Made by a program: the position numbers and the translations under genes | Shown here: piece by piece, positions 1 through 8,542 of the stretch | Numbering within the stretch: position 1 is the first letter of the stretch | Layout: the number at the start of each line of letters is the position of its first letter | The notes under the pieces: model-generated | Databases searched by the model: none | Told to the model about the DNA's origin: nothing | What the model saw: the letters and a program-made list of their open reading frames with translations, nothing else | Assembly: GCF_003390325.1 (NCBI RefSeq) | Contig: NZ_QUOK01000002.1 | Location: forward strand, 62,001 to 126,000 | DNA from: Rhodohalobacter sp. SW132 | Lineage (GTDB): Bacteria > Bacteroidota > Rhodothermia > Balneolales > Balneolaceae | DNA: 64,000 nucleotides | Direction: 5' to 3'

Positions 1-116
1 GGGAAGGAGGCAATAGGGGATGACCATTTTATTTATCAGTTTGGTTTTGGACCATTCTAGATTATGATGAACATCCCCCTGCTCTCTCCGTTCGCTTTCC
101 CCCTTCAAAAGGGGGA
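1..116 (-). repeat. Composite GC-rich intergenic repeat, copy 1 (cut by window start)
   Basis: Read on the minus strand, this segment carries CCCCCTTTTGAAGGGGG, then AAAGCGAACGGAGAGAG, then GGGGGATG, a spacer of about 43 nt, then GGTCATCCCC and a pyrimidine-rich end. The same blocks in the same order and with nearly the same spacing occur on the plus strand at 31511-31653. The element is therefore an interspersed intergenic repeat, present here in the opposite orientation. It contains no gene. Its left end may lie outside the window. Confidence 0.7.
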
Positions 117-179
117 CTCATTTTTCCAACCCAGAAGATTAAGAATTGAACCAATTATAAATTAAATCAAGTTAATACC

Positions 180-2321
180 ATGGCCACATCAGATAACAAA
201 AAAAATGAGAGAAGAGATATAGATGAGAATACAAAAAATGAGGATTTAGAACAGTTCCGGGAATCCTCTGATGGTGAATACCTGACGTCGGAACAGGGAG
301 TACGGATCAATCATACCGATGATTCTCTGAAAGCGGGTGGCCGCGGACCGACCATCATGGAAGATTTTCATTTCCGTGAAAAAATGACCCATTTCGATCA
401 TGAAAGAATTCCCGAACGAGTGGTTCATGCCAGGGGATCGGCCGCTCATGGATTTTTTCAGCCCTATGAAAACGCAGCTAAATTCAGCAAAGCCGGTTTT
501 CTACAGGATCCATCTCAAAAAACACCCCTGTTTCTGCGAATTTCAACAGTTGTGGGCTCACGTGGTTCTGCTGACACCGTGCGGGATGTGCGGGGTTTTG
601 CCACTAAATTCTATACAGAAGAAGGAAATTTCGATCTGGTTGGCAACAATATGCCTGTGTTTTTTATCCAGGATGCGATAAAGTTTCCCGATTTAGTCCA
701 CTCCATTAAGCCTGAACCGGATAATGAGGTGCCCCAGGCTTCAGCTGCACACGATACTTTCTGGGACTTTGCGTCACTAACGCCGGAAACAACTCATATG
801 CTGATGTGGGTACTATCTGACCGCGCACTCCCACGCAGTTTACGAATGATGGAAGCTTTTGGAGTTCATACGTTTCGGTTGATAGATGCCGACGGAAAAT
901 CCCGTTTTGTAAAATTTCACTGGAAACCTATCCTCGGTATTCATTCACTGGTATGGGATGAAACCCAGAAACTGGCCGGAAAAGATCCTGATTTTAACCG
1001 GAAGGATCTGTGGGAAGCGATCGAAAATGAGGACTATCCGGAGTTTGAACTGGGAATACAGGTTGTGGAAGAGGAGGATGAACACTCTTTTGATTTTGAT
1101 ATTCTGGATGCCACGAAAATCATACCAGAAGAAGAAGTACCCGTCACACCGATCGGGAAAATGACGCTCAACCGAAACCCCGATAATTTCTTCGCTGAAA
1201 CAGAACAGGTGGCATTTCATGTAGGTAACGTCGTTCCCGGTATCGATTTCACCAACGATCCGCTGCTGCAGGGGCGTCTGTTCTCCTACCTCGATACGCA
1301 GCTCACTCGTTTGGGCGGACCCAATTTTGCGGAGCTGCCGATCAACCGTCCGGTAGCTGATGTACACAATAATCAGCGGGATGGTTTTGGCCGGCAAAAA
1401 ATCAACAAGGGTAAGGGATCCTATCTGCCAAACAGTGTACGGAGCGGCTGCCCGATGCACGCACCTGAGAATATGGGTGGTTATGTACATCATACCGAAA
1501 AAGTTGACGGGCATAAAATCCGGGAACGCAGCGACAGTTTTAAGGATCATTTCAGCCAGGCAACGCTGTTCTGGAACAGTATGTCGAAGCCGGAAAAAGA
1601 TCATATTGTGAAAGCAGCCCATTTTGAACTTGGAAAAGTGAAAGATAAAGAGATCCGTAAGCGGGTTATTTATGAACTGTTTAACCATGTGGATCACGAT
1701 TTTGCAGTGCGGGTAGCTAAAGGCGTGGGCATTGACCCGCCATCTGATGAGCCGGTTAAGAACCATGGAAAAAAATCACCTGCGCTGAGCATGGAAAACA
1801 CGGTGAAGGATTCCATAAAAACCCGGAAAATCGCTCTTCTTGCCCTGGAAGGATATAATCATTCCCATGTAAGCCAGGTAAAAGATGCATTGATGAAAGA
1901 GGGGGCCCAGGTGAAAATTATTTCCGAACGCGGAGATCCAATACAAAATGGTAAAGATGAGGTTGAAGTGGATATGACGTTCATCACGACCGGTTCCATC
2001 ATGTTTGACGCGGTATTTATTCCGGGCGGCAAAGAGAGTGTGGAGGCATTGAAGGAAAATGGAAATGCTGTCCATTTTGTGAATGAGGCCTATAAACACT
2101 GCAAGCCCATTGCAGCAGTTGCAGAAGGCGTCAGTTTTCTGAAAGTGTGCAGGCTCCCGGGTGTGACCCTGCCGGGTCCAGGGTCAGACGAGGTAACGAA
2201 CGTAAAAGGAATCGTTGCTGGAAATTCCGATAACCTGGAATCCTTCACGAAAGAGTTCATCCGGGCGATCGCCCAGCACCGGCACTGGGACAGGGAGGAT
2301 ATTGATAAAGTGCCGGCGTGA
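180..2321 (+). CDS. katE: Large-subunit (HPII-type, clade 2) heme catalase
   Basis: Breaks hydrogen peroxide into water and oxygen in the cytoplasm. At 713 residues it has the length of the large-subunit catalases. The distal heme-side motif VVHARGSAAHG places the catalytic His at residue 83; the distal Asn lies in DLVGNNMPVF; the proximal heme-ligand Tyr is in RLFSYLDTQ near residue 370. The last 160 residues or so (from about 550) form the DJ-1/PfpI-like flavodoxin-fold domain that defines clade 2, beginning RKIALLALEGYNHSHV. The first 40 residues are charged and low-complexity, as in HPII. The next gene downstream is convergent, so it stands alone. No OxyR or PerR gene is adjacent. Minus-strand open frames inside it are shadows. 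Confidence 0.97.
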   Translation: MATSDNKKNERRDIDENTKNEDLEQFRESSDGEYLTSEQGVRINHTDDSLKAGGRGPTIMEDFHFREKMTHFDHERIPERVVHARGSAAHGFFQPYENAAKFSKAGFLQDPSQKTPLFLRISTVVGSRGSADTVRDVRGFATKFYTEEGNFDLVGNNMPVFFIQDAIKFPDLVHSIKPEPDNEVPQASAAHDTFWDFASLTPETTHMLMWVLSDRALPRSLRMMEAFGVHTFRLIDADGKSRFVKFHWKPILGIHSLVWDETQKLAGKDPDFNRKDLWEAIENEDYPEFELGIQVVEEEDEHSFDFDILDATKIIPEEEVPVTPIGKMTLNRNPDNFFAETEQVAFHVGNVVPGIDFTNDPLLQGRLFSYLDTQLTRLGGPNFAELPINRPVADVHNNQRDGFGRQKINKGKGSYLPNSVRSGCPMHAPENMGGYVHHTEKVDGHKIRERSDSFKDHFSQATLFWNSMSKPEKDHIVKAAHFELGKVKDKEIRKRVIYELFNHVDHDFAVRVAKGVGIDPPSDEPVKNHGKKSPALSMENTVKDSIKTRKIALLALEGYNHSHVSQVKDALMKEGAQVKIISERGDPIQNGKDEVEVDMTFITTGSIMFDAVFIPGGKESVEALKENGNAVHFVNEAYKHCKPIAAVAEGVSFLKVCRLPGVTLPGPGSDEVTNVKGIVAGNSDNLESFTKEFIRAIAQHRHWDREDIDKVPA

Positions 2322-2451
2322 TTGTTTGAACTGAAATTTGCCCATTATGTCACTGGAAGTGATGTAGTGGGTAGTTTAAATTAATTACTTTTGGTGAAAC
2401 GGATTGGCAATTATGCTACTGTAAATATTTGCCTTATATGTTTATGCTTCT

Positions 2452-3501
2452 TCAAAACAATTCATAAACATAAAACTCAATTCCCTCATCCGTTTCTCCG
2501 AACGTATATAAGTTTCCGTTTTCATCAACAGTTATTTGATTGAAGCGCCGATCCAATTTATAGGCATCAATCAAATTTAAATCCCAATCATATTTATGAA
2601 TAATATTGCCACTTAATCTCTCATCGTCCCAGAGCTGGCCGGAATACAATCCATAAATATAATTTTCATTGGAGTCTATATTCACGTAAGAAACAGCTCC
2701 GGCATTAAAGGGCCATTCATTTCTGATTTCCATGTTTGGCTCAGGGTTTTGTGCACCCTGAATTCGTTTTATTAGATTTCCATCACCATCATACATTTCT
2801 ATAAAATCGGCATTCACTGAAAACAGGTATACGTATGGTTCATCTGGATGTACAGTTCCATTAGAACGCCATCCTAAAGCGAGATCTCTTCGCGAAAAAT
2901 CTTGATTAAATTCTATCAGGTCGCCAAATTCTGAAATAGTCTCGCCATTAGAATCCATTGTAATGAATCGACTCCCAAAAAAAAGGCCAATTCCTATAAA
3001 TTGTTCATTTGTAAAGGAATAGATGCTGGCGGGCCTGCCTGTAGTACGCAGGTGGATATCATTATAAGACGCCAATTCCCCTGAGGCAGGGTCATAACTT
3101 ACCATCTTCAGTTGGTTACCATCGTAGATGTAGATTAGTGAATCAGTAGCTATAATATCATTAATTTCTAAAAACTCTCCGGGTCCTTCGCCTCTTGTTC
3201 CTAAACCTTTTTCATAAATCAAAGAATGAGTATTCGAGTCGGTATTTAAAACATGAAATGACACGTCTGGATTTTGAGCCTCTGTCACATATAATTTTCC
3301 ATCAATGATTCGGATAGTATTGGGATTAAATATTTCAGAGAATGAAAAACTGCTTTTTACTTCTACAGGTTTGTAATTCAATTCATCTTCAAATACTGAA
3401 ACCTCATTATCACTATTGCAGCCAAATGCTGTAAATAAGAAAAAAAAGAGTGCCACAAATTGCCGCGTTTGATTTAAGTTCATTTTCTCAGGCATTTTCA
3501 A
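2452..3501 (-). CDS. BF3164-type six-bladed beta-propeller lipoprotein
   Basis: A secreted lipoprotein of unknown substrate. The N-terminus has a hydrophobic segment ending in the lipobox TAFGC, so the mature protein starts at Cys28 (Cys22 if translation starts at the internal Met at 3483). The rest is a series of short beta blades with repeated phrases such as IDGKLYVTEAQNPD, DSLIYIYDGNQLK and VDENGNLYTFGE, typical of the TolB-like/BF3164 six-bladed propeller family of Bacteroidota. It resembles the 51557-52675 protein in architecture. It is monocistronic, convergent with the catalase and separated from the downstream-facing antitoxin gene by about 55 bp. Binding of a ligand or a partner protein is likely; no catalytic motif is seen. 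Confidence 0.8.
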   Translation of the reverse strand: MKMPEKMNLNQTRQFVALFFFLFTAFGCNSDNEVSVFEDELNYKPVEVKSSFSFSEIFNPNTIRIIDGKLYVTEAQNPDVSFHVLNTDSNTHSLIYEKGLGTRGEGPGEFLEINDIIATDSLIYIYDGNQLKMVSYDPASGELASYNDIHLRTTGRPASIYSFTNEQFIGIGLFFGSRFITMDSNGETISEFGDLIEFNQDFSRRDLALGWRSNGTVHPDEPYVYLFSVNADFIEMYDGDGNLIKRIQGAQNPEPNMEIRNEWPFNAGAVSYVNIDSNENYIYGLYSGQLWDDERLSGNIIHKYDWDLNLIDAYKLDRRFNQITVDENGNLYTFGETDEGIEFYVYELF

Positions 3502-3556
3502 GTTTTTGATTTGAGAATAATAAACTGCTCTGATAAGTAGTATAACGGTCTTGGGC

Positions 3557-3925
3557 TTAAGTAGCCGGTTCTGGCTCTTGGATTAAAACTTCAGCTGGGA
3601 TACCAAGCTTTCGGTACAAGATTTTAATTTGACGTAGAGAAAGTGATCGTTTACCAGATAGAATTTCGCTCGCCCGTGATTTCGAACCTAAAATTTTTGC
3701 CAAATCTTTCTGCTCCATACCAAGTTGGTCCATTCTAAACTTAATCGCTTCAACCGGCTTTGGTGCTTCAATGGGGAAGTGCTTTTTTTCGTATTCATCC
3801 ACTAAAATTCCCAATATTTCCAATTCGTCACCTTCTATACTTCCAGGCTTGGCATCAAAAATTTCTTCGATACGATCTAATGCGTTTTGATAATCGTCTT
3901 CGGTATGTATGGGTTGAATCTGCAT
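3557..3925 (-). CDS. higA: HigA-type antitoxin with C-terminal Xre helix-turn-helix
   Basis: Likely the antitoxin of a type II HigB/HigA pair; it should bind the toxin and repress the shared promoter. Residues about 1-55 form an acidic helical region (IHTEDDYQNALDRIEEIF), and residues about 60-115 are an Xre-type helix-turn-helix (MDQLGMEQKDLAKILGSKSR, then LSGKRSLSLRQIKILYRKLG). The toxin gene lies directly upstream with a 14-bp gap, the toxin-first order usual for higBA. The 122-residue length fits the family. Confidence 0.9.
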   Translation of the reverse strand: MQIQPIHTEDDYQNALDRIEEIFDAKPGSIEGDELEILGILVDEYEKKHFPIEAPKPVEAIKFRMDQLGMEQKDLAKILGSKSRASEILSGKRSLSLRQIKILYRKLGIPAEVLIQEPEPAT

Positions 3926-3939
3926 AATAAATATCTGCT

Positions 3940-4233
3940 TTAAATTGTCGTTGCATCAATTTTATCGTATTCGGCATGAGTACCAATAAAACGGATGAAT
4001 ACCTGTCCATAGTCGTAATTAATTTTGACTACTAACCGATAGGTATTGCCCTTAATATTGAAAACCACTCGATTATCAGGAAGAATACTGGCGTGTGGAT
4101 AATTATTCTTGATAACTGAAGGTGTTTCCCATTGGGAATTTTTTGCTTCAGAAAACCACGCTTTTAAAGCATCTTCACTATCCGAATGATTGTTCCAAAA
4201 CTCACGTAATGTTTTTCGGGCAAATACTCGCAT
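3940..4233 (-). CDS. higB: HigB-type mRNA interferase toxin
   Basis: A RelE-superfamily toxin of the HigB group, expected to cleave mRNA at the ribosome. The 97-residue protein has the family pattern: an N-terminal helix (KTLREFWNNHSDSEDALKAWFSEA), then W.TPS.IK.NYPHASIL, then the strand region RVVFNIKGNTYRLVVKINYD and the closing FIGTHAEYDKIDATTI. That last segment matches the conserved GTHAEYDKI end of HigB toxins. It is the first gene of the pair with the antitoxin at 3557-3925. Confidence 0.93.
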   Translation of the reverse strand: MRVFARKTLREFWNNHSDSEDALKAWFSEAKNSQWETPSVIKNNYPHASILPDNRVVFNIKGNTYRLVVKINYDYGQVFIRFIGTHAEYDKIDATTI

Positions 4234-4308
4234 AGAAGAATATAGAAAGTTCCACTATTGGGAACAATCGAAAAGATAGGTTAGAAAACGGTTTAATGGC
4301 CGATTTGA

Positions 4309-4653
4309 TTATTGGTTAGATTCGATGATCTCTTCTACTTTTGTTTTGAGATCCAAAATATCTTCTGTTGCCACAACCCAAACCATTTCAAGGGTGATAC
4401 CAAAATATTCATGAATGATGACATCCCTCATACCGGCAATTTGGCGCCAGGGGATATCGGGATGAGTTTCTCGAATTTCTTCAGGCAGGTGCTTTACGGC
4501 TTCCCCGATAATTTCCAATCTCCGAAGTACAGCATCCTGTTTCTCTACATTTTCATAAAATTCATCTTCCGAAACACCATCAAGAAATCTCTGGATATGT
4601 TCAATGCTCTGTACTATATCCTGAAGATAGACATCTGGCTTTCTTTTGCTCAT
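4309..4653 (-). CDS. hepT: HepT-like HEPN toxin (DUF86)
   Basis: HEPN-domain ribonuclease-type toxin of a type VII HepT/MntA pair. In this family the partner MntA inactivates HepT by adding AMP to a Tyr next to the active site. The HEPN catalytic pattern R-x4-H with a following Tyr is visible as RDVIIHEY near residues 88-95. Helices before it (IEHIQRFLDGVSEDEFYENV) fit the DUF86 fold. Its start overlaps the end of the mntA gene by 4 bp, so the two are translationally coupled, with mntA first. Length (114 residues) is normal. Confidence 0.9.
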   Translation of the reverse strand: MSKRKPDVYLQDIVQSIEHIQRFLDGVSEDEFYENVEKQDAVLRRLEIIGEAVKHLPEEIRETHPDIPWRQIAGMRDVIIHEYFGITLEMVWVVATEDILDLKTKVEEIIESNQ

Positions 4654-4931
4654 AGCACAGGTTCTTCATCCCTGAGGATATCCTCTTTCAAGGCTGGCTT
4701 GATGGCTTCATATTCCACAAGATCAACCTTCATGCCTAATTTGTCTTCCAGTTCCTGTTGAATCCCGATAAATTCCAACAGACTGATCTTTTTATCGATT
4801 TTAACAAGCAGGTCAAGATCATTCACCACAGATTCACCTCGCGCAGAAGACCCGAATATTCCGGCTTTTTTGATGCCGTACTTTTTAAGGATCGGTCTGA
4901 TTTCCTTTTTTATGTCGTCGAGGTTATTCAT
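4650..4931 (-). CDS. mntA: MntA-type minimal nucleotidyltransferase antitoxin
   Basis: A minimal nucleotidyltransferase acting as antitoxin to HepT. The diagnostic motif GS-x10-D-x-D is seen as GSSARGESVVNDLDLLV (residues about 27-43), with a third acidic residue in MKVDLVEYEA. The 93-residue length is normal. It is the first gene of the pair and overlaps hepT by 4 bp. The pair sits back to back with higBA on the same strand. Repeat copy A begins 85 bp upstream of its start codon. Confidence 0.9.
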   Translation of the reverse strand: MNNLDDIKKEIRPILKKYGIKKAGIFGSSARGESVVNDLDLLVKIDKKISLLEFIGIQQELEDKLGMKVDLVEYEAIKPALKEDILRDEEPVL

Positions 4932-5016
4932 GATTTTGATCTGTAGTTACAAAGACTAATATAACAAAAGATAAATGAATTTAGCTTATAGCATGATCAC
5001 CGTGTTAAATGCCATT

Positions 5017-5263
5017 AACATTTAATTCCTCGACAGTTCTCACGCCGCATACTCCATCGCAGAATATTCGATTTGATTGTTATTCGTAAATACGGACTAT
5101 GACCGGGCATATTCCCCGACTACTAAAAAGCGGGGAGTGTCGCGGAACAATAAAAAAGTGGTGGAGCGGGGTTAAATGCATTCGTTGTTTTCAGATGGAG
5201 AAATTAAAAACCCGAATTACTCCGTTCCGGTTAGAGAGAAACATAATTCTGTGCAGGATTAGT
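5017..5263 (+). repeat. Interspersed repeat, copy A (gene-free 4932-5494)
   Basis: The first 75 nt (5017-5091) match 7754-7828 at 74 of 75 positions. Beyond that, similarity continues more weakly to about 5263, including GTTAAATGCATTCGT and ATGGAGAAATT blocks shared with copy B. A hairpin CCCCG (5114-5118) with CGGGG (5131-5135) encloses an A-rich loop; in copy B the stem is CTCG with CGAG, a paired change. A short plus-strand frame around 5161-5235 (GVKCIRCFQMEKLK) is shared with copy B but is not a convincing gene. The rest of 4932-5494 is AT-rich with no gene seen. Confidence 0.75.
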
Positions 5264-5494
5264 TACTGCCAAAAGATCAATGTGGTATTTTAAACTTCGA
5301 TATATACAAAACTTAAAAAGTATTGTATAACAGTCTTTATCCTGACTATTTGCATTTTCCATTTGTGAAATAAATTTCACGAAACTCACAACAAGTCAAA
5401 CGTTCAGCATCTGAATAATTGCACAATATATGAAGAGCATCTTCAAACTGTGCTCCTGTACAAAACACATAATATTTAAATAGATCGAACAGCT

Positions 5495-6091
5495 ATGATT
5501 CAACGAATATTAGTAATATTGACAGTAATTATAAGTACGGCTGTTTTTACAGCCAGTGCACAATCTGCAGCAGATCGCGCAGGAATCTCCAATACGTTGG
5601 GATTTGGACCACGACTCGGTTACTACAGTGCCCAGGATGCTGATCAGGGAAGTTTCTATTACGGTATTCAGGCGAGATTCCGGCCGGGAGCTATCGTTGG
5701 AATAGAGGCAGCCATAGAGTACAGACCCGGACAGGAGTTCGGGTTTGGTGACAGCACGGTGGAGACAAGTTTTGTGCCCGTAACGCTCTCACTGCTTCTG
5801 TTTGCACCTGTAAGCGAGTACTTTGCACCTTATGGGGTGGCGGGGCTTGGCGCTTACTTTACCAAGTACAGTCCATCAGATGTACTTGAAGATCTCGGCT
5901 TCGAAAGCGATAGTGATTTCAATCTTGGATATCATATAGGGTTTGGTGCGGAGGTACCGTTTAGCGGTAACATCGCCTTAAGCATTGACTATCGCTACAT
6001 TTTCCTAAATCCGGACGAAAATGAGGAGTCATTCGAAGGCGCCAATTTCAATGGTAATACCATCTCGGCCAGCCTGATGTTTTATTTTTAA
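5495..6091 (+). CDS. Outer-membrane beta-barrel protein, porin-like
   Basis: A 198-residue exported protein. It has a signal peptide ending ASAQ at residue 23. Alternating hydrophobic strands follow, such as YYGIQARFRPGAIVGIEAAIEYRPG, PVTLSLLLFAP and IALSIDYRYIFLNP, and the chain ends in an aromatic residue (SLMFYF), the usual barrel signature. The size suggests an 8-stranded barrel of the OmpW/OmpA-like or general porin-family type. Function is unknown. It stands alone between repeat copy A and a MITE-like element. Confidence 0.8.
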   Translation: MIQRILVILTVIISTAVFTASAQSAADRAGISNTLGFGPRLGYYSAQDADQGSFYYGIQARFRPGAIVGIEAAIEYRPGQEFGFGDSTVETSFVPVTLSLLLFAPVSEYFAPYGVAGLGAYFTKYSPSDVLEDLGFESDSDFNLGYHIGFGAEVPFSGNIALSIDYRYIFLNPDENEESFEGANFNGNTISASLMFYF

Positions 6092-6116
6092 TTCATAAGT
6101 GGTCTGATTCCGGGGC

Positions 6117-6269
6117 TGTCCAAAAAGAGTGTCATCCCGCACCTGATGCGCTCATTTTTTAACCCGAAGCGAGTTCTCCTGTCCCAAATACAGGCAGGAG
6201 ATGACGGATCGGAGTCCGGTATGACGGAATTGATGAATGAATGTTCAGTTTTCACGCTCTTTTTGGACA
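6117..6269. mobile_element. MITE-like element, 153 bp, with 16-bp terminal inverted repeats
   Basis: The ends TGTCCAAAAAGAGTGT (6117-6132) and ACGCTCTTTTTGGACA (6254-6269) are inverted repeats with one mismatch in 16. Inside are a second inverted pair GTCATCCCG / CGGTATGAC and a small hairpin CTCCTG / CAGGAG. There is no room for a transposase, so this looks like a non-autonomous element that would need a transposase from elsewhere. A clear target-site duplication was not found. An 80-codon open frame crossing it is not a gene. Confidence 0.65.
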
Positions 6270-6287
6270 CCTCAAAAGATAGAAGTC

Positions 6288-6335
6288 CCCCATTGAAGGG
6301 GAAACGATCCCGAAAGCGTTTGGGAGGAGTGATTG
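6288..6335 (-). repeat. Degenerate relative of the composite GC-rich repeat
   Basis: The segment has GTCCCCCATTGAAGGGG, then AAACGATCCCGAAAGCG, then GGGAGGAGTGAT, in the block order of the composite repeats at 1-116 and 31511-31653 but eroded. It lies in the gap between the MITE-like element and the sigma-factor gene. Confidence 0.4.
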
Positions 6336-6526
6336 ACAACTTGAATACCTACACATACACCGAGGCGCTATTCAAATGTTTTAACTAATAAAAGTGATGA
6401 CTGATTATATAGAATCCTGATCTGTATGATGTGGTATCTGCACTCATTTTAAGAAGTTCTGTATTAATCTATTTTCACTTCACAGTCTCACATAAACAGC
6501 AACTAAGAATTCTTAAGGTATTTAAT

Positions 6527-7135
6527 ATGAACGGTGCAACAGCAGCAGAGCTTCGCAATATGAATGATGAAGATGTTATGGAACAGCTTCAGGTCGGTGT
6601 AATGCAAGCCTTTGACATTATCGTTCACAGATATAAAGATAGACTCCATTATTTTCTACACCGATATACTCACAATCATGAAGATTCTGAAGATCTTGTT
6701 CAGGAAACATTTTTAAGAGTATATCGAAGCCGTAATTCTTATCAGCGGATTGCAAAGCTCTCTACATGGATTTATACCATTGCATTGAATCTCGCAAGGA
6801 GCATGTATAAAAAGAAGCAGCGAATGAGCTTTATTTCCATTCATGCTGATGAATCAGATCCTGATGACCGGAAAATGGAGATTACAGATACTAATATTCT
6901 TCAGGATGATAAACTTCATTTTAAAAATTGCATGATAGAACTTGAAAAAGCTTTATCGGAACTGAATGATGATTTCAAAGAAGTAATTATTTTAAGAGAT
7001 GTACAGCAATTAACCTATGAAGAGATCTCCGTAATTACGGGGGCAGTAATGGGTACCGTTAAATCGAGAATTTATCGCGCCAGGAATCAACTTTGTGATT
7101 TAATCGGAGATTTTGTTGAGCTTCCTATGAATTAA
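6527..7135 (+). CDS. RNA polymerase sigma-70 factor, ECF subfamily
   Basis: An alternative sigma factor that directs RNA polymerase to a stress or surface regulon. Region 2 is seen around FDIIVHRYKDRLHYFLHRYT, with the core-binding and -10-reading part DSEDLVQETFLRVYR and LSTWIYTIALNLARS. Region 4 carries the -35 helix-turn-helix: LNDDFKEVIILRDVQQLTYE and VMGTVKSRIYRARNQL. The Met at 6527 is chosen over an upstream frame-opening Met because AAGG lies 8 nt before it and the 32 upstream residues are not sigma-like. No anti-sigma gene follows, which is unusual for ECF factors; the downstream 600 bp carry no gene. Confidence 0.92.
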   Translation: MNGATAAELRNMNDEDVMEQLQVGVMQAFDIIVHRYKDRLHYFLHRYTHNHEDSEDLVQETFLRVYRSRNSYQRIAKLSTWIYTIALNLARSMYKKKQRMSFISIHADESDPDDRKMEITDTNILQDDKLHFKNCMIELEKALSELNDDFKEVIILRDVQQLTYEEISVITGAVMGTVKSRIYRARNQLCDLIGDFVELPMN

Positions 7136-7753
7136 TATAAACTTAGCATTTGCATCGGTATAGTGTCTTTTCATAATTCTTAATACAGGGTCTTTATCCC
7201 TTATCTGAGATAACCTTACAGGTGATCAACTACACTTCATTTTATTAAACCCATTTTATGTGAAGATTATTTTCGAAATCATGTATGACTAACTCAAACT
7301 TGCTCCGGACAACCGCTGGATTCAGATGGGAACTCTGCTCGTGTGAGACTGAATGATTAGACCTGGATCTCATTAACGCTGTTTGGCCTTAACAACTCCG
7401 CCTTAGCTGCTCCAAAATCCCGCTTGCGTTCATGTGCTGTTACCAGCAGTGTTTCTTTTTTTGCTCATATTTTTCATACAATAGTACTTTGTCATTTTAT
7501 TGTTTTGACTGCGGTTAAAACATTCAACTCTACATAAACAAGTGTAATTATAATTGCTACTTCTAAGGAAAAATAAGTCAACCCAAAAGATACTCTGCAG
7601 GTTTCATTTCTTTTTCCACAACCTTACCATAAACTTCGTCATAGATTTTTCAGCACAGTTTTTAACTGCACCCTTACAATCCTCAATAGCTTCTATTATG
7701 GCATTTTCAAATTCTGAGAAATTCAATTTTCGAACTCATTCATTAGTGTGCCT
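7136..7753. other. Gene-free stretch after the sigma-factor gene
   Basis: No gene can be supported. A 90-codon plus-strand frame at 7554-7826 runs into repeat copy B and has no protein-like features. A block at 7388-7440 (TTAACAACTCCGCCTTAGC and following) recalls an integron attC arm, but no matching second arm is present. Confidence 0.5.
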
Positions 7754-8010
7754 AACATTTAATTCCGCGACAGTTCTCACGCCGCATACTCCATCGCAGA
7801 ATATTCGATTTGATTGTTATTCGTAAATGTGTGCTATTACCGGTCATAGTACTCGACTCCAAAAAAGCGAGGAGTGTAACGAAACCATAAAAAAGACATG
7901 GATGAGATTTGGTGTGGCGTTAAATGCATTCGTGGTTTTCAAATGGAGAAATTGAAACAGCGAATAACTCCGTTCTGCTTTAAGAGAAGCGGTGATTCTG
8001 TGCTGAATAA
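7754..8010 (+). repeat. Interspersed repeat, copy B
   Basis: Positions 7754-7828 match copy A at 74 of 75 nt, with a sharp left boundary at AACATTTAATTCC. Similarity then declines but continues through GTTAAATGCATTCGT and ATGGAGAAATTGAAA up to about 8010. The hairpin stem CTCG (7852-7855) / CGAG (7868-7871) replaces CCCCG/CGGGG of copy A, so pairing is kept. The shared short frame reads GVKCIRGFQMEKLKQRITPF here. Of the six codons that differ from copy A within it, four differ silently, which hints at descent from coding DNA. Confidence 0.75.
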
Positions 8011-8100
8011 ATTGCTGTCTGCGCTATCGGTAATGGTAAACTTTGTTGGCCAGTCTGTTATAGGCGTATCTTCACTAACGGTTCACACCCATTTCTGAGA

Positions 8101-8538
8101 CTACTTGGGAGCGTTTGATTTCTCTTGTTTGTCCAGCAATTTGATAAATAATGACATAGAGCTTTTGAATGTAAAGTAGTATTTGGCTGAATAGAGCGTA
8201 AACAGAAAAAATGCCAGTAAGAGTGATAATCCAAAAGTAAGGCTGAACCAGTTTGGATCTGCGCCATAACCAATGAATGCAACAATTGTAAAGTACGCGA
8301 ATGTAATTATTCCAATTGCAGCAGCCCATATAAAATACCTTGTTTCAGTGATCAGTTTCTGAGCAAACTCACGAAACTCCCCATTTTTTAACAACTGTTT
8401 GTCTTTATACGAAAGTAGTAAGTAAGAGGTATTCTTAAACTGATCTGCAAAAAACTCTTCAATTGTTTCCTGAGTTATCAGTGAAGTGTTAGATGAATTA
8501 TCATTTTGAAGCATCTCATATAGTTTTATGATGGTCAT
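8101..8538 (-). CDS. Small two-span membrane protein, unrecognised
   Basis: I do not recognise this 145-residue protein. It has a hydrophilic N-terminal half (about residues 1-65, with helical segments such as TQETIEEFFADQF), two hydrophobic spans at about 69-91 (YFIWAAAIGIITFAYFTIVA) and 98-120 (SLTFGLSLLLAFFLFTLYSA), and a basic C-terminal tail ending KQEKSNAPK. No signal peptide is seen. The gene is squeezed between repeat copy B on its 3' side and copy C on its 5' side, with copy C starting within a few bases of its start codon. The function is unknown. Confidence 0.6.
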   Translation of the reverse strand: MTIIKLYEMLQNDNSSNTSLITQETIEEFFADQFKNTSYLLLSYKDKQLLKNGEFREFAQKLITETRYFIWAAAIGIITFAYFTIVAFIGYGADPNWFSLTFGLSLLLAFFLFTLYSAKYYFTFKSSMSLFIKLLDKQEKSNAPK

Positions 8539-8542
8539 TTCA

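Noticed and set aside
945-1766. 273-codon minus-strand frame inside the catalase gene
   Set aside because: A shadow of the catalase; the plus-strand protein is fully accounted for.
6146-6388. 80-codon plus-strand frame
   Set aside because: It crosses the MITE-like element and a degenerate repeat; the amino acids are not protein-like.
7388-7455. Integron attC-like block (TTAACAACTCCGCC)
   Set aside because: The left arm resembles attC, but no complementary right arm or proper GTTRRRY site follows, and there is no integrase or cassette.
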